From: Sarcocystis neurona
Taxonomy: Eukaryota; Apicomplexa; Conoidasida; Eucoccidiorida; Sarcocystidae
Direction of reading: 5' to 3'
DNA: 64,000 nucleotides
Assembly: GCA_000727475.1 (NCBI GenBank)
Contig: KL647313.1
Coordinates: forward strand, 663,665-727,664
A program made the translations under genes and the position numbers. The notes below the pieces were generated by a model. The model was not told the origin of the DNA. It made no database searches and worked only from the letters and a program-made list of their open reading frames with translations. This document shows, piece by piece, positions 49,401 through 61,071 of the stretch; position 1 is the first letter of the stretch, and each line of letters starts with the position of its first letter.

Positions 49401-51428
49401 ATATACATATATGTAGATGTATGATCAGGGTACCCATGTGTGTGCCTTATTTTTTGAATCAAAGAAACGGGTGCATAGGGAAGGTTAGTGGAGTGAGGCG
49501 TCGTAATGTGTAGAGATACTTGTAACGATGGAACACACGCGTATAGCGCGCGAACGCGTACTTGTCCAGTGTAGGTAATCTACGCGTACGTTCGACCAGC
49601 GGTGAATTCTCCTTGCAAGACGTTTGGCTGGAGATACGTGAGTATTTATACATGCGCCGTTCGCATGCTCCCTCGCCTGTCTTACGATTGCAGGATGTGT
49701 CTTGGGAGAGCTGCTGCTGTGCCGCCCCCTGTTTGCTGGAGACACCAGCGTAGATCAATTAGTCAAAATCATTCAGGTTTTGGGGACGCCAACGCGAGGA
49801 CAGATGGCGACGATGAATCCAAACTACACGGAATTTCAGTTCCCAGACGTTAAGCCGCGGGACTGGAAGGTGGTAAGCGCATTGCCACTTTTGTTGACTA
49901 GTAAATAAAAGACAAAGGCACTGCTTAGCGAAAACTCCTTTTGAAGACAAGCCGTGCGGAGAAAACGATGTGCACGTCTACCAGAGAGACGAGGGTATGT
50001 GTACGGCGGACGGAGCCTACAGGACAAAAAGTGAGGTGCGGAGGGGAGAAAAATCAAGCTAACAGATAGAAAACTTGTGTGAGAAGCGAAAGGCACACCG
50101 GGGGGAGGGAAGCCCACGAGGCCTTTTTAGGAGGTTTCAGTAAATGCGTCGTTTGACCCGATTCACCATACGTGTTTCCGAAACTGTAAGCGCCCTCCGA
50201 CTGAGCTCAGAAAGGGTAGCGGTTCTACCACTGATGCCATGCTGGTACTGACTTCTGCAGCTTGAGTGGAACTACACTTGTGACCTGGCTTTTTGTTTAG
50301 AAGTGGACGGGTGGAATGGATATTGATTGTAAACAAGTCACGATTCACACAAGAGGTGATGCGAGGTAGTGGTCAGTGGATGCATCCGTCGACACAGAAC
50401 TGCAGTGCGGTGACACACCTCTTACATTTTTGTGAATTAGGACTTTTTTTATACGGACACTTCGCATGCAGACTGAGTGCAGTTGCTTAGCAGTTGCCCG
50501 TACGTTTGTTACAGTACGTAGGCCCCCGTTGGTATTCGTCTGTGCAGGTGTGGGCGTACGCTGTGGAAACTTATCTCTTTAGACGTTGACCGCTCCGATG
50601 GTGGTACAATGTCCTTTGAGTGTGGCAATGGCATCCAGGTTTTCGGCTCGCACAGTGCTGCCCACGACCCGAATAATCCGTCGTTTGAGCAGGCTATCAA
50701 TCTTTTGGGCCAGTTTTTGCGGTACGAGCCTGGCGAGCGTCTGCTACCGTTGGAGGCACTTGCACATGAATTTTTTGACGAGCTTCGTCTGCCAACCACG
50801 CGGTAAGGGCGCGTAGCCGCTTTGCCAGAACACGCGTCTGCATGACGACGATGGATGCTTCGTATACTCTACTGTGTGCATCGTCTGCACTTGCGGACAT
50901 CGGTATGTCCTTGTGGGGGAAACGAATACGTGCACGCCTGACTTCACGGCGAGATCAGTGTTTTCTTGGATAACTTTGTATTCACTGGTAACTGCGAGGT
51001 GTAATGTGTATACTGAACTGGGAACGCACAGGCACACGTGTGTACACCTAAACGTATGCACGTATTTACACGTGTACGTACATATAAATGTAAGAGAATG
51101 CATAAATAGGCACACATATGTGCTGTCACAGCTGTTTCGGCACGCTTTCGTGTTCCGCATGTTCCGCGTATCTATTCACAACGTCAGATGCAGTTGTATG
51201 ACAACTCCATGCACTTCGCGACAGGCTGGACGGGTTGAGACACGCAGGAAGAGGGTTGCACGAATTTTATTGTATATGTGGGCGTTGTTCGCTGATTTCA
51301 GATTACCAGGAGGAGGACCGCTACCGGAGCTCTTTACCTTTTCATCGCTGGAGCTGCAGCACATGTCTCCGGCAGCACAGGCTCACTGCATTCCTCCTCA
51401 TATTGCGAACGCGAACAAAATGAGTTGA
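40493..51428 (+). CDS. GSK3: Glycogen synthase kinase 3 (GSK-3/shaggy) Ser/Thr kinase, six exons
   Basis: CMGC-group kinase. Exons: 40493-40861, 45812-46265, 48541-48642, 49694-49872, 50639-50802, 51302-51428; total 1395 nt, 464 aa, all phases consistent. The N-terminal 80 residues are Gly/Ala/Ser/Gln-rich. The kinase shows the glycine loop GNGSFG (97-102), the VAIK lysine K119, NRE (129-131), HRDIKPQN (244-251) and DFG (265-267). The activation loop reads [14 protein letters not shown] with Y281 matching the autophosphorylated tyrosine of GSK-3. Arg130, Arg245 and Lys270 match the three basic residues that hold a primed phosphate. A roughly 35-residue Ser/Gly insert (155-190) interrupts the N-lobe between DYFYTEMRD and [15 protein letters not shown]. 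The C-lobe contains [28 protein letters not shown] and [13 protein letters not shown], then [11 protein letters not shown]. The usual RxPPEAxDL segment after WKxVF is not seen and is replaced by an unrelated stretch. Confidence 0.9.
41256..41423. repeat. 42-bp repeat, four copies, CAG-based, in GSK-3 intron 1
   Basis: Unit agccaagacaggggaagcag plus a run of cagcagcagcggt starts at 41256, 41298, 41340 and 41382. The period is a multiple of 3, so all frames stay open, but the segment lies between kinase exons 1 and 2 and has no role in the kinase reading. Confidence 0.9.
42060..42510. repeat. Diverged ~60-bp tandem array in GSK-3 intron 1
   Basis: About eight units, each built from agacagag-aaactctacgtggaagta followed by a variable tacatata run. 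Copies have drifted considerably. CA/TA microsatellites extend on both sides (40870-42900). Confidence 0.7.
43960..45810 (+). repeat. Pyrimidine-rich 3' half of GSK-3 intron 1, with CTG tract
   Basis: C/T-dominated sense strand for nearly 1.9 kb, leading to the acceptor at 45811. Imperfect CTG triplets at 44500-44780 produce poly-Leu, Cys and Ala frames. Likely part of how these long introns are recognised, which is inference. Confidence 0.65.
46560..47470. repeat. Purine-rich stretch, CAG and CTG tracts in GSK-3 intron 2
   Basis: G/A-rich plus strand at 46560-46860, CAG triplets at 46855-47060, then CTG triplets at 47090-47460. The adjacent opposite-orientation triplets could form a long hairpin. 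Confidence 0.7.
47560..48080. repeat. TA/CA microsatellites in GSK-3 intron 2
   Basis: tatata runs at 47565-47582, 47838-47858 and 47988-48008 with CA runs between them. No coding evidence. Confidence 0.75.
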
Positions 51429-54400
51429 AGGTTTTTTCTGGGGTTCTCCGGAGGGGATATATTTGCTCTTGACTCAGCAACGGCTAGTAGTAGAACACGA
51501 GACTCATCTGAGCCGATGTCACAGGAAAGGGCGTGGAGCTTGAATTTTTCTTTCGTGCACATCTAGTTTCGCTTCTCGTGTGCATGAGCTAGAAGTAATA
51601 ACAGTAGTAGACGTGGTGGGTGCACCTTTTCCTAATTTTATTTGTGTCTGAACAGCTTCACCTGATGTGAGCCGAGGGGAAGAGAACATGAGGGATTATT
51701 ATGGCGTCAGCCCTCGGAAAAGTGATGGGTGGTCGTAATAGTAGTCAGTCTACGCAGAGTATCTGTCTGAAGTAGCGTGAAGGCCACTCACGCTAGTGAA
51801 AGGCAGACACGCGAAACGCGGATTACTCTGCGTAGAAGGAACGTCAAAAAACTCAAAGGTTGCGACGACTGCGGGGGGCATTGTAGGTGTATCCAGAGAA
51901 CTTTGGGATAGCAAGCAGGTGGCTACCCGGAGAGCTGCTGACCCGCGAGGGGCTTGGGTTGCAGAAGCAAAGTGGTGGTATATCGGGCAGTTGCTCCCGC
52001 TCTCTTTCGTGAATTTGACTACAGGGCTCTCTTTCTTTTCAAGTCGGCGGTGCAGCACATAATATGAATAGTAGTGTTTCTTCAGAGGGCGTGTGCGCGA
52101 ACAGACGAAGACATTGAGGTAAGAGTAGTGCTGGTGACTCTGCTGCTGCTCTTGAGAGGGAAGAAGTACTTCGTTTTGCTTGCGCGCGCACGTGCTACAG
52201 GGAGAAGAAAGCCGCTAGCAGGTTATTCTTCATTAGCATTCAATCCGGTAGAATGACGACGTATCAGGCAATTGTGTAATTTCGTATGTAAATGACGTGC
52301 ACATCTTTCTATGGAGGTCCACGGCCTCTGCCGACCCGCGAAGAGCCTTAATGTGGTTCTCAACTTATCATCATTGGTCGTCTGGGCGTCACAAATTTAG
52401 TGTGTGCCCGATTGCAACGTACTGTTTCCGTGGAGGTGAGAATTTTGACGGTGATGGTGGAGCTTCCACTGGGATGAAGGACGAAGAGGATTTTTGTGCT
52501 AGTAGGGATATCACCCTGCTGATGACTGCTTTAGTAGATTACTGTCTTGATGTCGAGGATCTCCCTTTAGTCGACTGTAGTTGATGATGGGGATTTCTCC
52601 ACTATCGTGCACTTTTGACGATGACCCCTTCTGTAGAAGAGTTGCTCTCATGCTGTCGATGGTTATGATGACAAGGGTTGTGACCGCAGCAACGTAGCAC
52701 TACTGTGTTCACAAACAAGTTGCTGCACAGCATATGAGTAGTTTGTCGCGGCGCGCCTGCGAGTGAGTATCCTATTCCTTGTGTGATTTGAATCTGAGGC
52801 GTCCGTTTCTCAGACTATCTTATTTATAATGGTAGTACATTGTTGCCCCGAAGACAGCTAGAGCTATGATAAGCAGAATGGCGATCCAAAGGTCGTATGT
52901 CTTGGCTGCAAGCGGTCCGAGTTTTTGATGGTGCATGCAACACGAGCACAGGATGAGTCACTCGTACCGGTCGTGTCCGCTCTGCAGAGGTGGCGTAGCA
53001 AATCTGCGGAAGGCGTCGAAACTCAGTCATGGAACTGTAACGGATTCGAACTTACTTGTGAGGCAGCCACTGGGTGTGACGCTAGTAGAAATAACGGTAC
53101 AGCCCATTGGTCGCAAGGCGAAAAGATGCTTCGGTCCAAGCTTACTAGGAGGGCTATAGAATGGAGGAAAAGTGAGAGGTCGAGACGACAATTTACACAT
53201 AATGGAAGCTTACATCAGCGACGAAAAAGAAGCCTGTATTGACATGAAGAAACACATGACGGGCTCTTCTTTCTACAGCGTTCAGCTTGCCTCACCGGGC
53301 ACCAGAGCGTTTATATTGCAGTCGTGACTTGTGCATGTGCTCCAGCACTTGCAGTCAGTTCCACAGGTGCTGCTCTCAAGTTCTTCGCAAAGCGCGTAGC
53401 CTGAATAAAGGCGAGAGTAAAGTGTACAAAGAGGAATAAACAGCGAGTGCATTTACGTGAAGCGCCCCGAATCTTCTGACAAAATGGTGGAGTGCTGTGA
53501 ATAAGGGGGAATGTGCGGCACATCTAATTGTAGGTAACCGTATTATGGGGGTCTGCTACGTAACAAACTGCCTGGTGGACTCACCGCCGGGGTCCGTCAC
53601 ACCCACAGAACATACGTGCCGACCCTGACCGGCTCCGCAGCCTTCCGGAGGAAGCAAAAATTAGCGACGTCTTTAGACAGGGTAGGTTCGGTGTACCTTG
53701 TGAGGAAAATGTTTGCTGCATGTGGGAAAGACGTGGCTGACGCTGTTTTCTGGCGCGCTATACACCGAGTCTTACATCTCTGTCTGCTATGAGTCGTACA
53801 CCGGGTCGGGCAGCGGTTCCCACGCAAAACCCGTCACAATCCTAAGTAGATGGACGTGCACTTCGGCGAGTGCGGGTAAAGGGAAGTAAGCAACGGTAGC
53901 GCACCGACAAACAAGAACTGCCTGATCAACTTCGATGACTGCTAGCAGAAATAGGTATGCTTCTGTTTTGCCGCAGCTTTTACCAGTACGTAGGGAGCCG
54001 GGAGGCGCGGAGCTGCACACCGGTAACATGATCGTGGTTGCTCCCAACGCATTGTTTCTTGATGGTTGCACATTTGGTTGAGCGCAACTGTTTTGCGTCA
54101 TACAAAGAATAACAAGACAAAATGGAGAAAAGTAAGTACATCTTTTGCATCCTATCCCTGTGGAAGAAAAAAGTAACACTTTCTCCTCCTCGGTGGCCGG
54201 CGAGCGACTGTAGTGATTTCGTCCCATAGGCCCTATTCAACGTGATTCTGCAAAGGGTAGGCGGAAACGTGTGCCGCTGGATTCGCCTCAAACAGAGAAC
54301 AATGCAACTGCATTATTTACCAGAACCTGACATGACATGCGGGAGTACGTACACCGCGCGTCCTCACCCAGTTCTCTCTCAGTTCGCCCTCAACCCGGCG

Positions 54401-55319
54401 GCTTTTAACACCCACAGGGGCTAGAGTCTTTTTATGTCACGTACGAAAGAATTCAGTCAGGGGCCGCCACAGTCTTCATACGTCAGCGACTGAAAGTTCC
54501 ACACTCAGTGTCATGTAATCTTCCGCCTTCTGACGGGTGGAATTTCCATAAACAGCTGCGTAGTTTTCAGGGTCCATGCTTACACTGGGCCGAAAAGTCC
54601 TGGTTTCGCTTAGTATGAAAGCGTGTATGCGACGCACGTCTTCCCCCAGATCACCTTCCATTCCACCGTTGACCCGGCGACTTGAGGCGACTTCTACCGG
54701 GAGACGGCCGCCACAATGCTTTGGTACGGTTTACACATAAACTCAGATGCTGGATGCCATGATCTTCATACGCCAGCGAAGCAAGCCTCCGCATACACAC
54801 TCACGCAGTCGTAGTGGAAAATTGCTTTCGTACACTGCGGCGTAGTTTTTGGAATGATGTCCAACTTTGGCGGAGAAACGATATCGGTTTTCGTGTGTCT
54901 TGAACGCGTAAAGCTGCCCCTCTCCTGTGGTGCAGCTTTTAGAATTGTCACATTTTTATGTCCTCTGGCGGCTGCAGCTTTGACTTTCTCCGTGTGAAGC
55001 TTCTGCAGCTGTTTGGGAGAACGATTTCTACGCGCGTCCTCACATTTCTCCCGCACTGCCGCCACGGGTTTCTCTTGAAATGCGGTCCTTGAGCTTATAT
55101 CACACTGTCGTCTCGATTTCTCCTGAACACATACCAACGCGGGTCTTGGGCCCCGTGCATTTAATCCCGTTGCCGCTGTTACCACTCTTACACGTAATGA
55201 GAGGTGCTTTGCATTCTGGTCTAGTCGACTTTTCTCTCACTAGTATTAGGCAGTAAAATAGGGTGCGACCTGAGTACTCAGCTTGTATTTGGTGAAGCGT
55301 CTGGGTCCTGCAAAAAAAC
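51429..55319. other. Spacer between convergent GSK-3 and thioesterase genes
   Basis: Must hold the 3' UTRs of both genes. Repeat-poor. No recognised protein; frames up to 146 codons lack motifs. Contains two diverged copies of a segment around 54390-54580 and 54670-54860. Confidence 0.6.
54388..54870. repeat. Diverged tandem duplication (offset about 282-290 bp)
   Basis: Copy 1 and copy 2 share, in order, acccggcgRctt, ggccgccacaRt, tcttcatacgYcagcga, gtggaaRtt and gYgtagtttt. For example tcttcata lies at 54473 and 54763, and gtagtttt at 54560 and 54842. Intervening bases have drifted. Confidence 0.55.
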
Positions 55320-58300
55320 CTACACCTTTTCTTCAAGGCCGCACGTGCCCTCACGCCTCATCAGGTAACGTCGCCTCGCTTCAAGAAAAGAGATGCATTC
55401 CTTGTAGTCTCGTGGGTATACCGGGGGGGCGATGCACAACCGAGATACGTTGTTTTCTCGTACAACCTGCGGTAGACATAGAGTGGCTTCATCGCTCTTC
55501 TGTGTATGTTTGTAGGCACAGCCGGTACGTCGGTACGTTTTGCGGAACATGTAGCTGCGTACGGATGCACCGAACAAGGATCATATTTACGCAGCAAGTA
55601 TGTTCGTACTACACCAGGTTGGCTTACCACCGCAACAAGAGAAGCACAAACAAAGGATATTACTTACCGTGTCATACCGGAAGTTAAACAAGTTAGTCCT
55701 CTGCCTCCCTCCCGATAGAGGATCTTCACGAAATGCCTCCACCTGTTTCACAAGTTGTAGTCGCGCAGCACGTTTCTCACGGGCACACTCGTATACAACA
55801 CCACGAAATACGTGATGAAGAAGGAAAGAAAGAAAAAAAGAGAGCAGAAAAGGTGCTTGTGGGGAACTGGGAAATTGCTGTGGCAATTCGTGTAGATTCT
55901 GCAACTGCTTGTACGGATTGGCCCGATATGCCCAGCCGACGCAGGCACTGAACAATTTTATAATACTGGTCTGCCGTTGCAACAAAGAGCTTCCATCTGT
56001 GACTACCGCGAGTCAAAAAGAAACTGCAGCCTCCTGCTTGGCAGCGTTTTTTGAGAACGTGCAACACTTTCATCAGGTGAACCAGCTGATAATTTCGCAC
56101 AAGGCGGATACCGTCACAAACAACTGTCCGGGTTAGGTACTGCAGCTTCTGGGTTTGAGAGGCAGAACAAGTTAATTACTACTGTAGCGAATTCCTCGCG
56201 GCAGGCCGTCCACATCTACGCATCTATACGTACACGTTTGACATGCACAAATATGTCTATATCACCGTACACAACGCAGACGCTTTCCCACGTGGTTGCG
56301 GGTCTTTCCACCTCCTTCTGTCCAGCGTATTCTTTCACTTCACCTGAATCTGAATTTCTTCGGGCGTCGACCACAACACAGTGGCAGCCATGAGAAGCAT
56401 ATCCCCCACGTAGAGTGGTTCCAGGAAAAACATGTCATCTACACCTGTAGAGAGAATATCACATGAGATTTTCGTACTGCACACGCAGTCTGCCTATAAG
56501 TTGAGTGCACGAGCAAGGCATACACATGCACAGCGCTCACGCATCTGCATACACTGAGGAAGCACTCGGGTAACACAAGGCAGTACACGACAACACCCGC
56601 CACTTCTGGCAGTTAACGTACGCTGACTATCTGGAGAAACGGAGTTGTTCGGCATATCATTAGCAAATCAAGGCACATGCTGTACCTGAAAGCCTGATTT
56701 TGTTTGTAAAGTACCTACTTTCAACGTTATACTTCAATGTTGGCCGAGTATGTGGACCTCTCTGTAAGAATTTCTTTAGCTCTCATCGCTCCTTTGCGTG
56801 TGCACGCATACGTCTCCTGATAGGTTTTCCGGAAACAGTGGTTCTCATATTTACGGCAAGGAAAATGTGACGTATGAGGAGTAATGTGAAACGTGTAAAT
56901 TGCACGTGGGCGCTGTGACACGACGACCATCGAATCGTGCCAGCTCCCACGGCTTGAAAAATCCGTCGCGGCTATCCACCAAATTTCACTTACCTCTTAA
57001 ACAAGGTTGCAAGACTCTGAGAAAACACTGCGCAGTCAGGTAGGAAAGTTCTAGGGCCTTCCTAGCCACCAGTCCCCCAAAGGCTCTGTTGTATCGGCTA
57101 AGAGCTTCGGGCTGTATCAGCTCAGCAGATTGTAACCTCGTATCTCTCATCCACACAACCTGGGAACCCCCCGCAAGCGACTTTTTCCAAGTTTCATGCA
57201 GAAAGAGAGATTCCTCTGGATCTGGAGGGACCAGGGAAAAAATTTTCGCTGCCAGAGCTTTTCGGGCTTTAAACTCAGCAGAGCACGCCCGAATGAGTTT
57301 TTGTAATTCGGGACTACAGGAACTGACATCCAGCTGTGGCACAATCTTTGCGGGGCGGCCCTCGGGATTCACCGCAACCATCACGAAAAATACGCTGCCT
57401 TTTCTGACGCCGCCCTTGAAAGAATATGTCACATGGATTTGCACACACAGCACCGAATACATATTTATACACATGCATACACACAGATTCAGACACATAT
57501 GTCCAGGAGATTATACACACAGGTATATATGTACACATTTGTGTAAGCAAACACTGTAGGTACATCGTATGTACGTATGGATAGCGATTCCCGCGGAGCA
57601 GCGAAGGAGCATATATATGTCGATGCACTTTGACAAAGTGGGAACAAACGCATTCAAAAAAGTGTGAGAATATAAATATAGACGCACTTCGACAAGGCGA
57701 GAAAAAACGTGCTCACATGCACGTGTAACTGCTGAAAGAAGATACAGATGCACCCAGGCACCGACGAACACCCATTTTACGTGTACACGCGTGTACAGTG
57801 CCAGACACACACACGCCCCTGACGGCATGTACAGGCGAGTGCAGAGAAATAAGACCTACACCGGCAGATCCATACAATTGTTGATACGCTCACACTGGCA
57901 TGCCGATACATTGACACATATACGTGGTACGCGACGTAGGGGCATACACACACGTATATGTGTTCGCGTATGTATGTGATATACGCATACACATTTCCAC
58001 GTAAACGTCTACAGCACGCGCGCGTGCCACGTGAACTTGGTAGTTTTGTACTGAAGTACAGAGGATACGAATTTATGTCCACGAATGCGCGGATTTATGG
58101 ATACATATATATATATAAACGTGCTCGATCCCGTCAGCAGCCTCGCGCACGCGGTGTTGAAAGTTTCTGTTTAGAACGTATCAACCATTCCTCTCCAGTT
58201 ATGCCTGCAGTAGTTGAACGGGTGAATGTGTACATATCGATGCATGTATGAGTAAAGGGTAAGAAATTCTTCAGCGGTCCGCTCGAAAAGAAGACAACCG

Positions 58301-61071
58301 CAGTGACGCGAGAATAACGCATCTCTAAAGGACAGCAAAATGGAAATACAGAAAACGTACGCTTGCTGTCGTTTCTACAACAGCGCAGTCATGTGCACAC
58401 GCACGATCCGTATATTGTCACTCGTGTAGTTATCTACAATACTGTAAATGTATGTTGACGTGCCGACATGTGCAACTCTGCATAAACTTAGAGGCGTCTG
58501 ATACGTGTCACCGCTAACGGTACTGTCGACTACGCATTCCACCCTGCGACGCTCTGCTAGTCAAGTTGGGTGCGCCCTCGTTCACTAGTAGAGCTACCCC
58601 CAGAGCACACAGCAGTTTTGCGTCCCTCGTGCAAGCAATGCATTGCAACAAGAGCGTACTAGCATACAGAGTCCCAAACTGAGCACAGAATGTGTAGTAT
58701 GAAGCTTTTGCAGACACTTATCTACAGGACTGCAGACACCTACACCTGTGCGTATCTATAATTCGGTGAGACGACGCAGAGATTCACAGGCAAGCTCTCC
58801 CCACTCCCGTATGCACGATTATATATATATATATATACATATATGTATGCGCGCGCACATGCAGCCGTGCACAAATCTACACCTGCTTTGACCTACTATC
58901 TGTGTGCCCTTCTACAGGTAGAAACTTTTGAGCACCACGCTTTTTCAGCTGCAGAAGAGACCGCATCGGGGACGCAGCAGTCGCCCTTCCTCTTTGTGCC
59001 TTTCGTTGGCTGCATGTCATCTCCGCGTATCTTAAACAAGAGAGATCCCTGCAGATGGACGCGTACGTGAACTGTGCCCCATGAGGATTTCAACAGATAA
59101 CTTCTACTTGCTGTGTGATATCCGTTCACAGGAGACGTTGCTACCTGTCTCACATAAGGCCTTACGTAAGAAAGCATGTACCTGCTGAATTTCGATGCGT
59201 ATTCCCATGGATGATGCGCCGCTCTGAGTCACGTGTCCAATCATCCAGAGGTCCTCTTCAACATTTAACTCCGCCACTACCTGGCCGGTTTTGCCGATGG
59301 TATTGCGGCTGCTGTTACGACTTTCACTGCTGTCGGAAGGAGTGGGGCGAGTACTGCTGCTGCTGTCACTGCTGCTGTTCTTCTCGGAGCTGCCCGTACT
59401 CCACACATCGCTACAGCTGCTGGGCAGGTGACACGTTCTCTCTCCGACATTATCGATGAATTCCATTCGTTGAATCGACGCCGTCACCATCAGAGTGTTC
59501 ACTTTTGAGTAGCCCTCCTCGTGCGGCGTGCAATAGTGATAGGCGATATCGCCTGCGAAGCAGTCAAGCAGCTCAAGCAGGCGGCCCCACCGGAGAAGTC
59601 GCTCGTCGTACGTTTTTCGAAAGGCATCCCTCAACGCTTTCGAAGGGAAAGATCCGAAGCAAAGTTTCGCCTCTATCCATCCCTCGTAGAAATCTCGTTT
59701 TTGCTTTGGAGAGGCAACCTGCACTTGCTCCACCGCGCGGTCAATCTTCACTGCTTTTTCACTAGAAGCTTGCAGCGCGACATTATAAAGGCCTTTGTCC
59801 ACCGCACGAGTCGAAGAGCTGTCGCTGGCACTGGTTACGTTTCTCTCTAGACAAGAGCTGTCGGATTCATTGTCCGGTCCTGTATGTCGCGGGGAGCTGT
59901 TCACACCATAGCGCAAAGCACTGCTGCTGGTCGTCTTCTCCTCACTTCTCCCTTCCCCCTCCGAAGACGGGCTGCTGCCGTTGCTCGTCGTCTGCTGCGG
60001 CGAGGAGCCCTCAGTCCTGCAGCCAACGGAACAGCTGTTGCTGCTGCTATGCGGAGAAGAAGTGTTCGTGTTGTCGAGCTTTTCTTGCTGCTGCTGTTGC
60101 TGCTGCAGAGAGTCCTTGCCGCGGGCAGCGATTTCAGCTGGCAGAAAACACTGCAGGGAAGAGCTGTCGGCGCCGATTTTCTCCAAGTACCACTTCATCA
60201 TCAAGCAGAGAGAAGCGGGTGCCGGCTGCACATTCCTCACATAGGATTCTGTAGGGAGCGGGAAAGAGGAAATCAGGGAAGAGTGCGGACGACATGTGGG
60301 AAGAGAGAGGAGGCGGCGAGAAGCACAAGCGTCAAGGTGAGAAGGAGGAGGACGGGTTTGCCGGAAACGCAAAGGAGAAGACAGAGGGGCACAGGAAGAA
60401 GAAGAACGCGAGAAGAGAAAACGCGACGAGGACAAATTTGAGGATGAGAAAGAAGTGCAAAAAGACGAAAAAGAAAAGGGGGGGGGAGTTGACGAGCAGA
60501 GCTGTGAACAAACTGAAAAGAGCCGTCGAGTTGAAAATGGCCAGGAAGAAATCTTGTAGGGGCGTGAGACGTTGGAAGCTAACAAAGAACGCTTCGAAAA
60601 TATCGTCCACGTAGCTGGGGTTTGGGAAGAAGTAGGAGAGAAATTCGAACACGAGTATAGAAAGCTCGCGGTGCTGTCGTCTCCAGGTGGTCTCCTCCGC
60701 GCCGAGTGTGGCGCTGCTGCTACAAAAAATTGTTTTTTTTCCACTTTTCTGGTCTGTGGAGCGGCAGACGTGCATAAATCACCAGATGAACCCAAAAAAG
60801 AAGACGAAACGACGTTTCTTTTCTCACTACCTCGAATACCTAAAGAACGTGACCTATTCTTCACAGTCTTGGGAGATCTGTCGAAAACTGCAGTTCCAAG
60901 CTGTCCGCCTCTGCTGCTTCTGTTGTTTCTTACGCCACGCCGACCACCAAGAGAACCAGCAGCAGCAATACAACAACGTGTTCGATAAGGTTGCTGCTGC
61001 TTCAGCAGCAGATCTGCTAACGCACTGGGATTTGACAAAAAAAGGACGGCGTTCACGTGCAGAGGTGACAT
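55320..61071 (-). CDS. ACOT9-like acyl-CoA thioesterase, double hotdog, five exons
   Basis: Hydrolyses acyl-CoA to free fatty acid and CoA; animal ACOT9 is mitochondrial. Minus-strand exons: 61071-59182, 57414-56994, 56444-56344, 55742-55668, 55466-55320; 2634 nt, 877 aa, all GT-AG and in phase. Exon 1 (630 codons) opens with a long Arg/Ser-rich leader and a Gln7 run, then shows the first hotdog region (RWGRLLELLDCFAGDIAYH, later GHVTQSGASSMGIRIEIQ) split by a Ser-rich insert near 550-590. Exon 2 gives FFVMVAVNPEGRPAKIVPQL and VVWMRDTRLQSAELIQPE, with YNRAFGGLVARKALELSY as the second-hotdog signature. Exon 3 gives VDDMFFLEPLYVGDML; exon 4 REDPLSGGRQRTNLFNFRY; exon 5 APPVYPRDYKECISFLEARR and a stop. 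The order matches ACOT9 throughout. The start is uncertain: the leader is open for 200 or more codons but not conserved. An Arg-rich N-terminus fits organelle targeting, which is inference. Confidence 0.88.
57415..59181 (-). other. Thioesterase intron 1
   Basis: 1.8 kb between gtacat donor and tttcaag acceptor. Contains scattered CA/TA runs (57470-57560, 57930-57980, 58100-58120, 58815-58850). An open stretch at 58916-59047 with a cag acceptor could be a skipped exon, but direct joining of exons 1 and 2 already keeps phase and alignment. Confidence 0.6.

Noticed and set aside
50583..50638. Alternative upstream acceptor for GSK-3 exon 5 (ctctttag)
   Set aside because: Its phase does not fit the exon 4 end, whereas the catccag acceptor at 50638 gives WKVVF in phase.
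58916..59047. Possible extra thioesterase exon
   Set aside because: Direct joining of exons 1 and 2 keeps phase and family alignment; the peptide shows no ACOT9 similarity.
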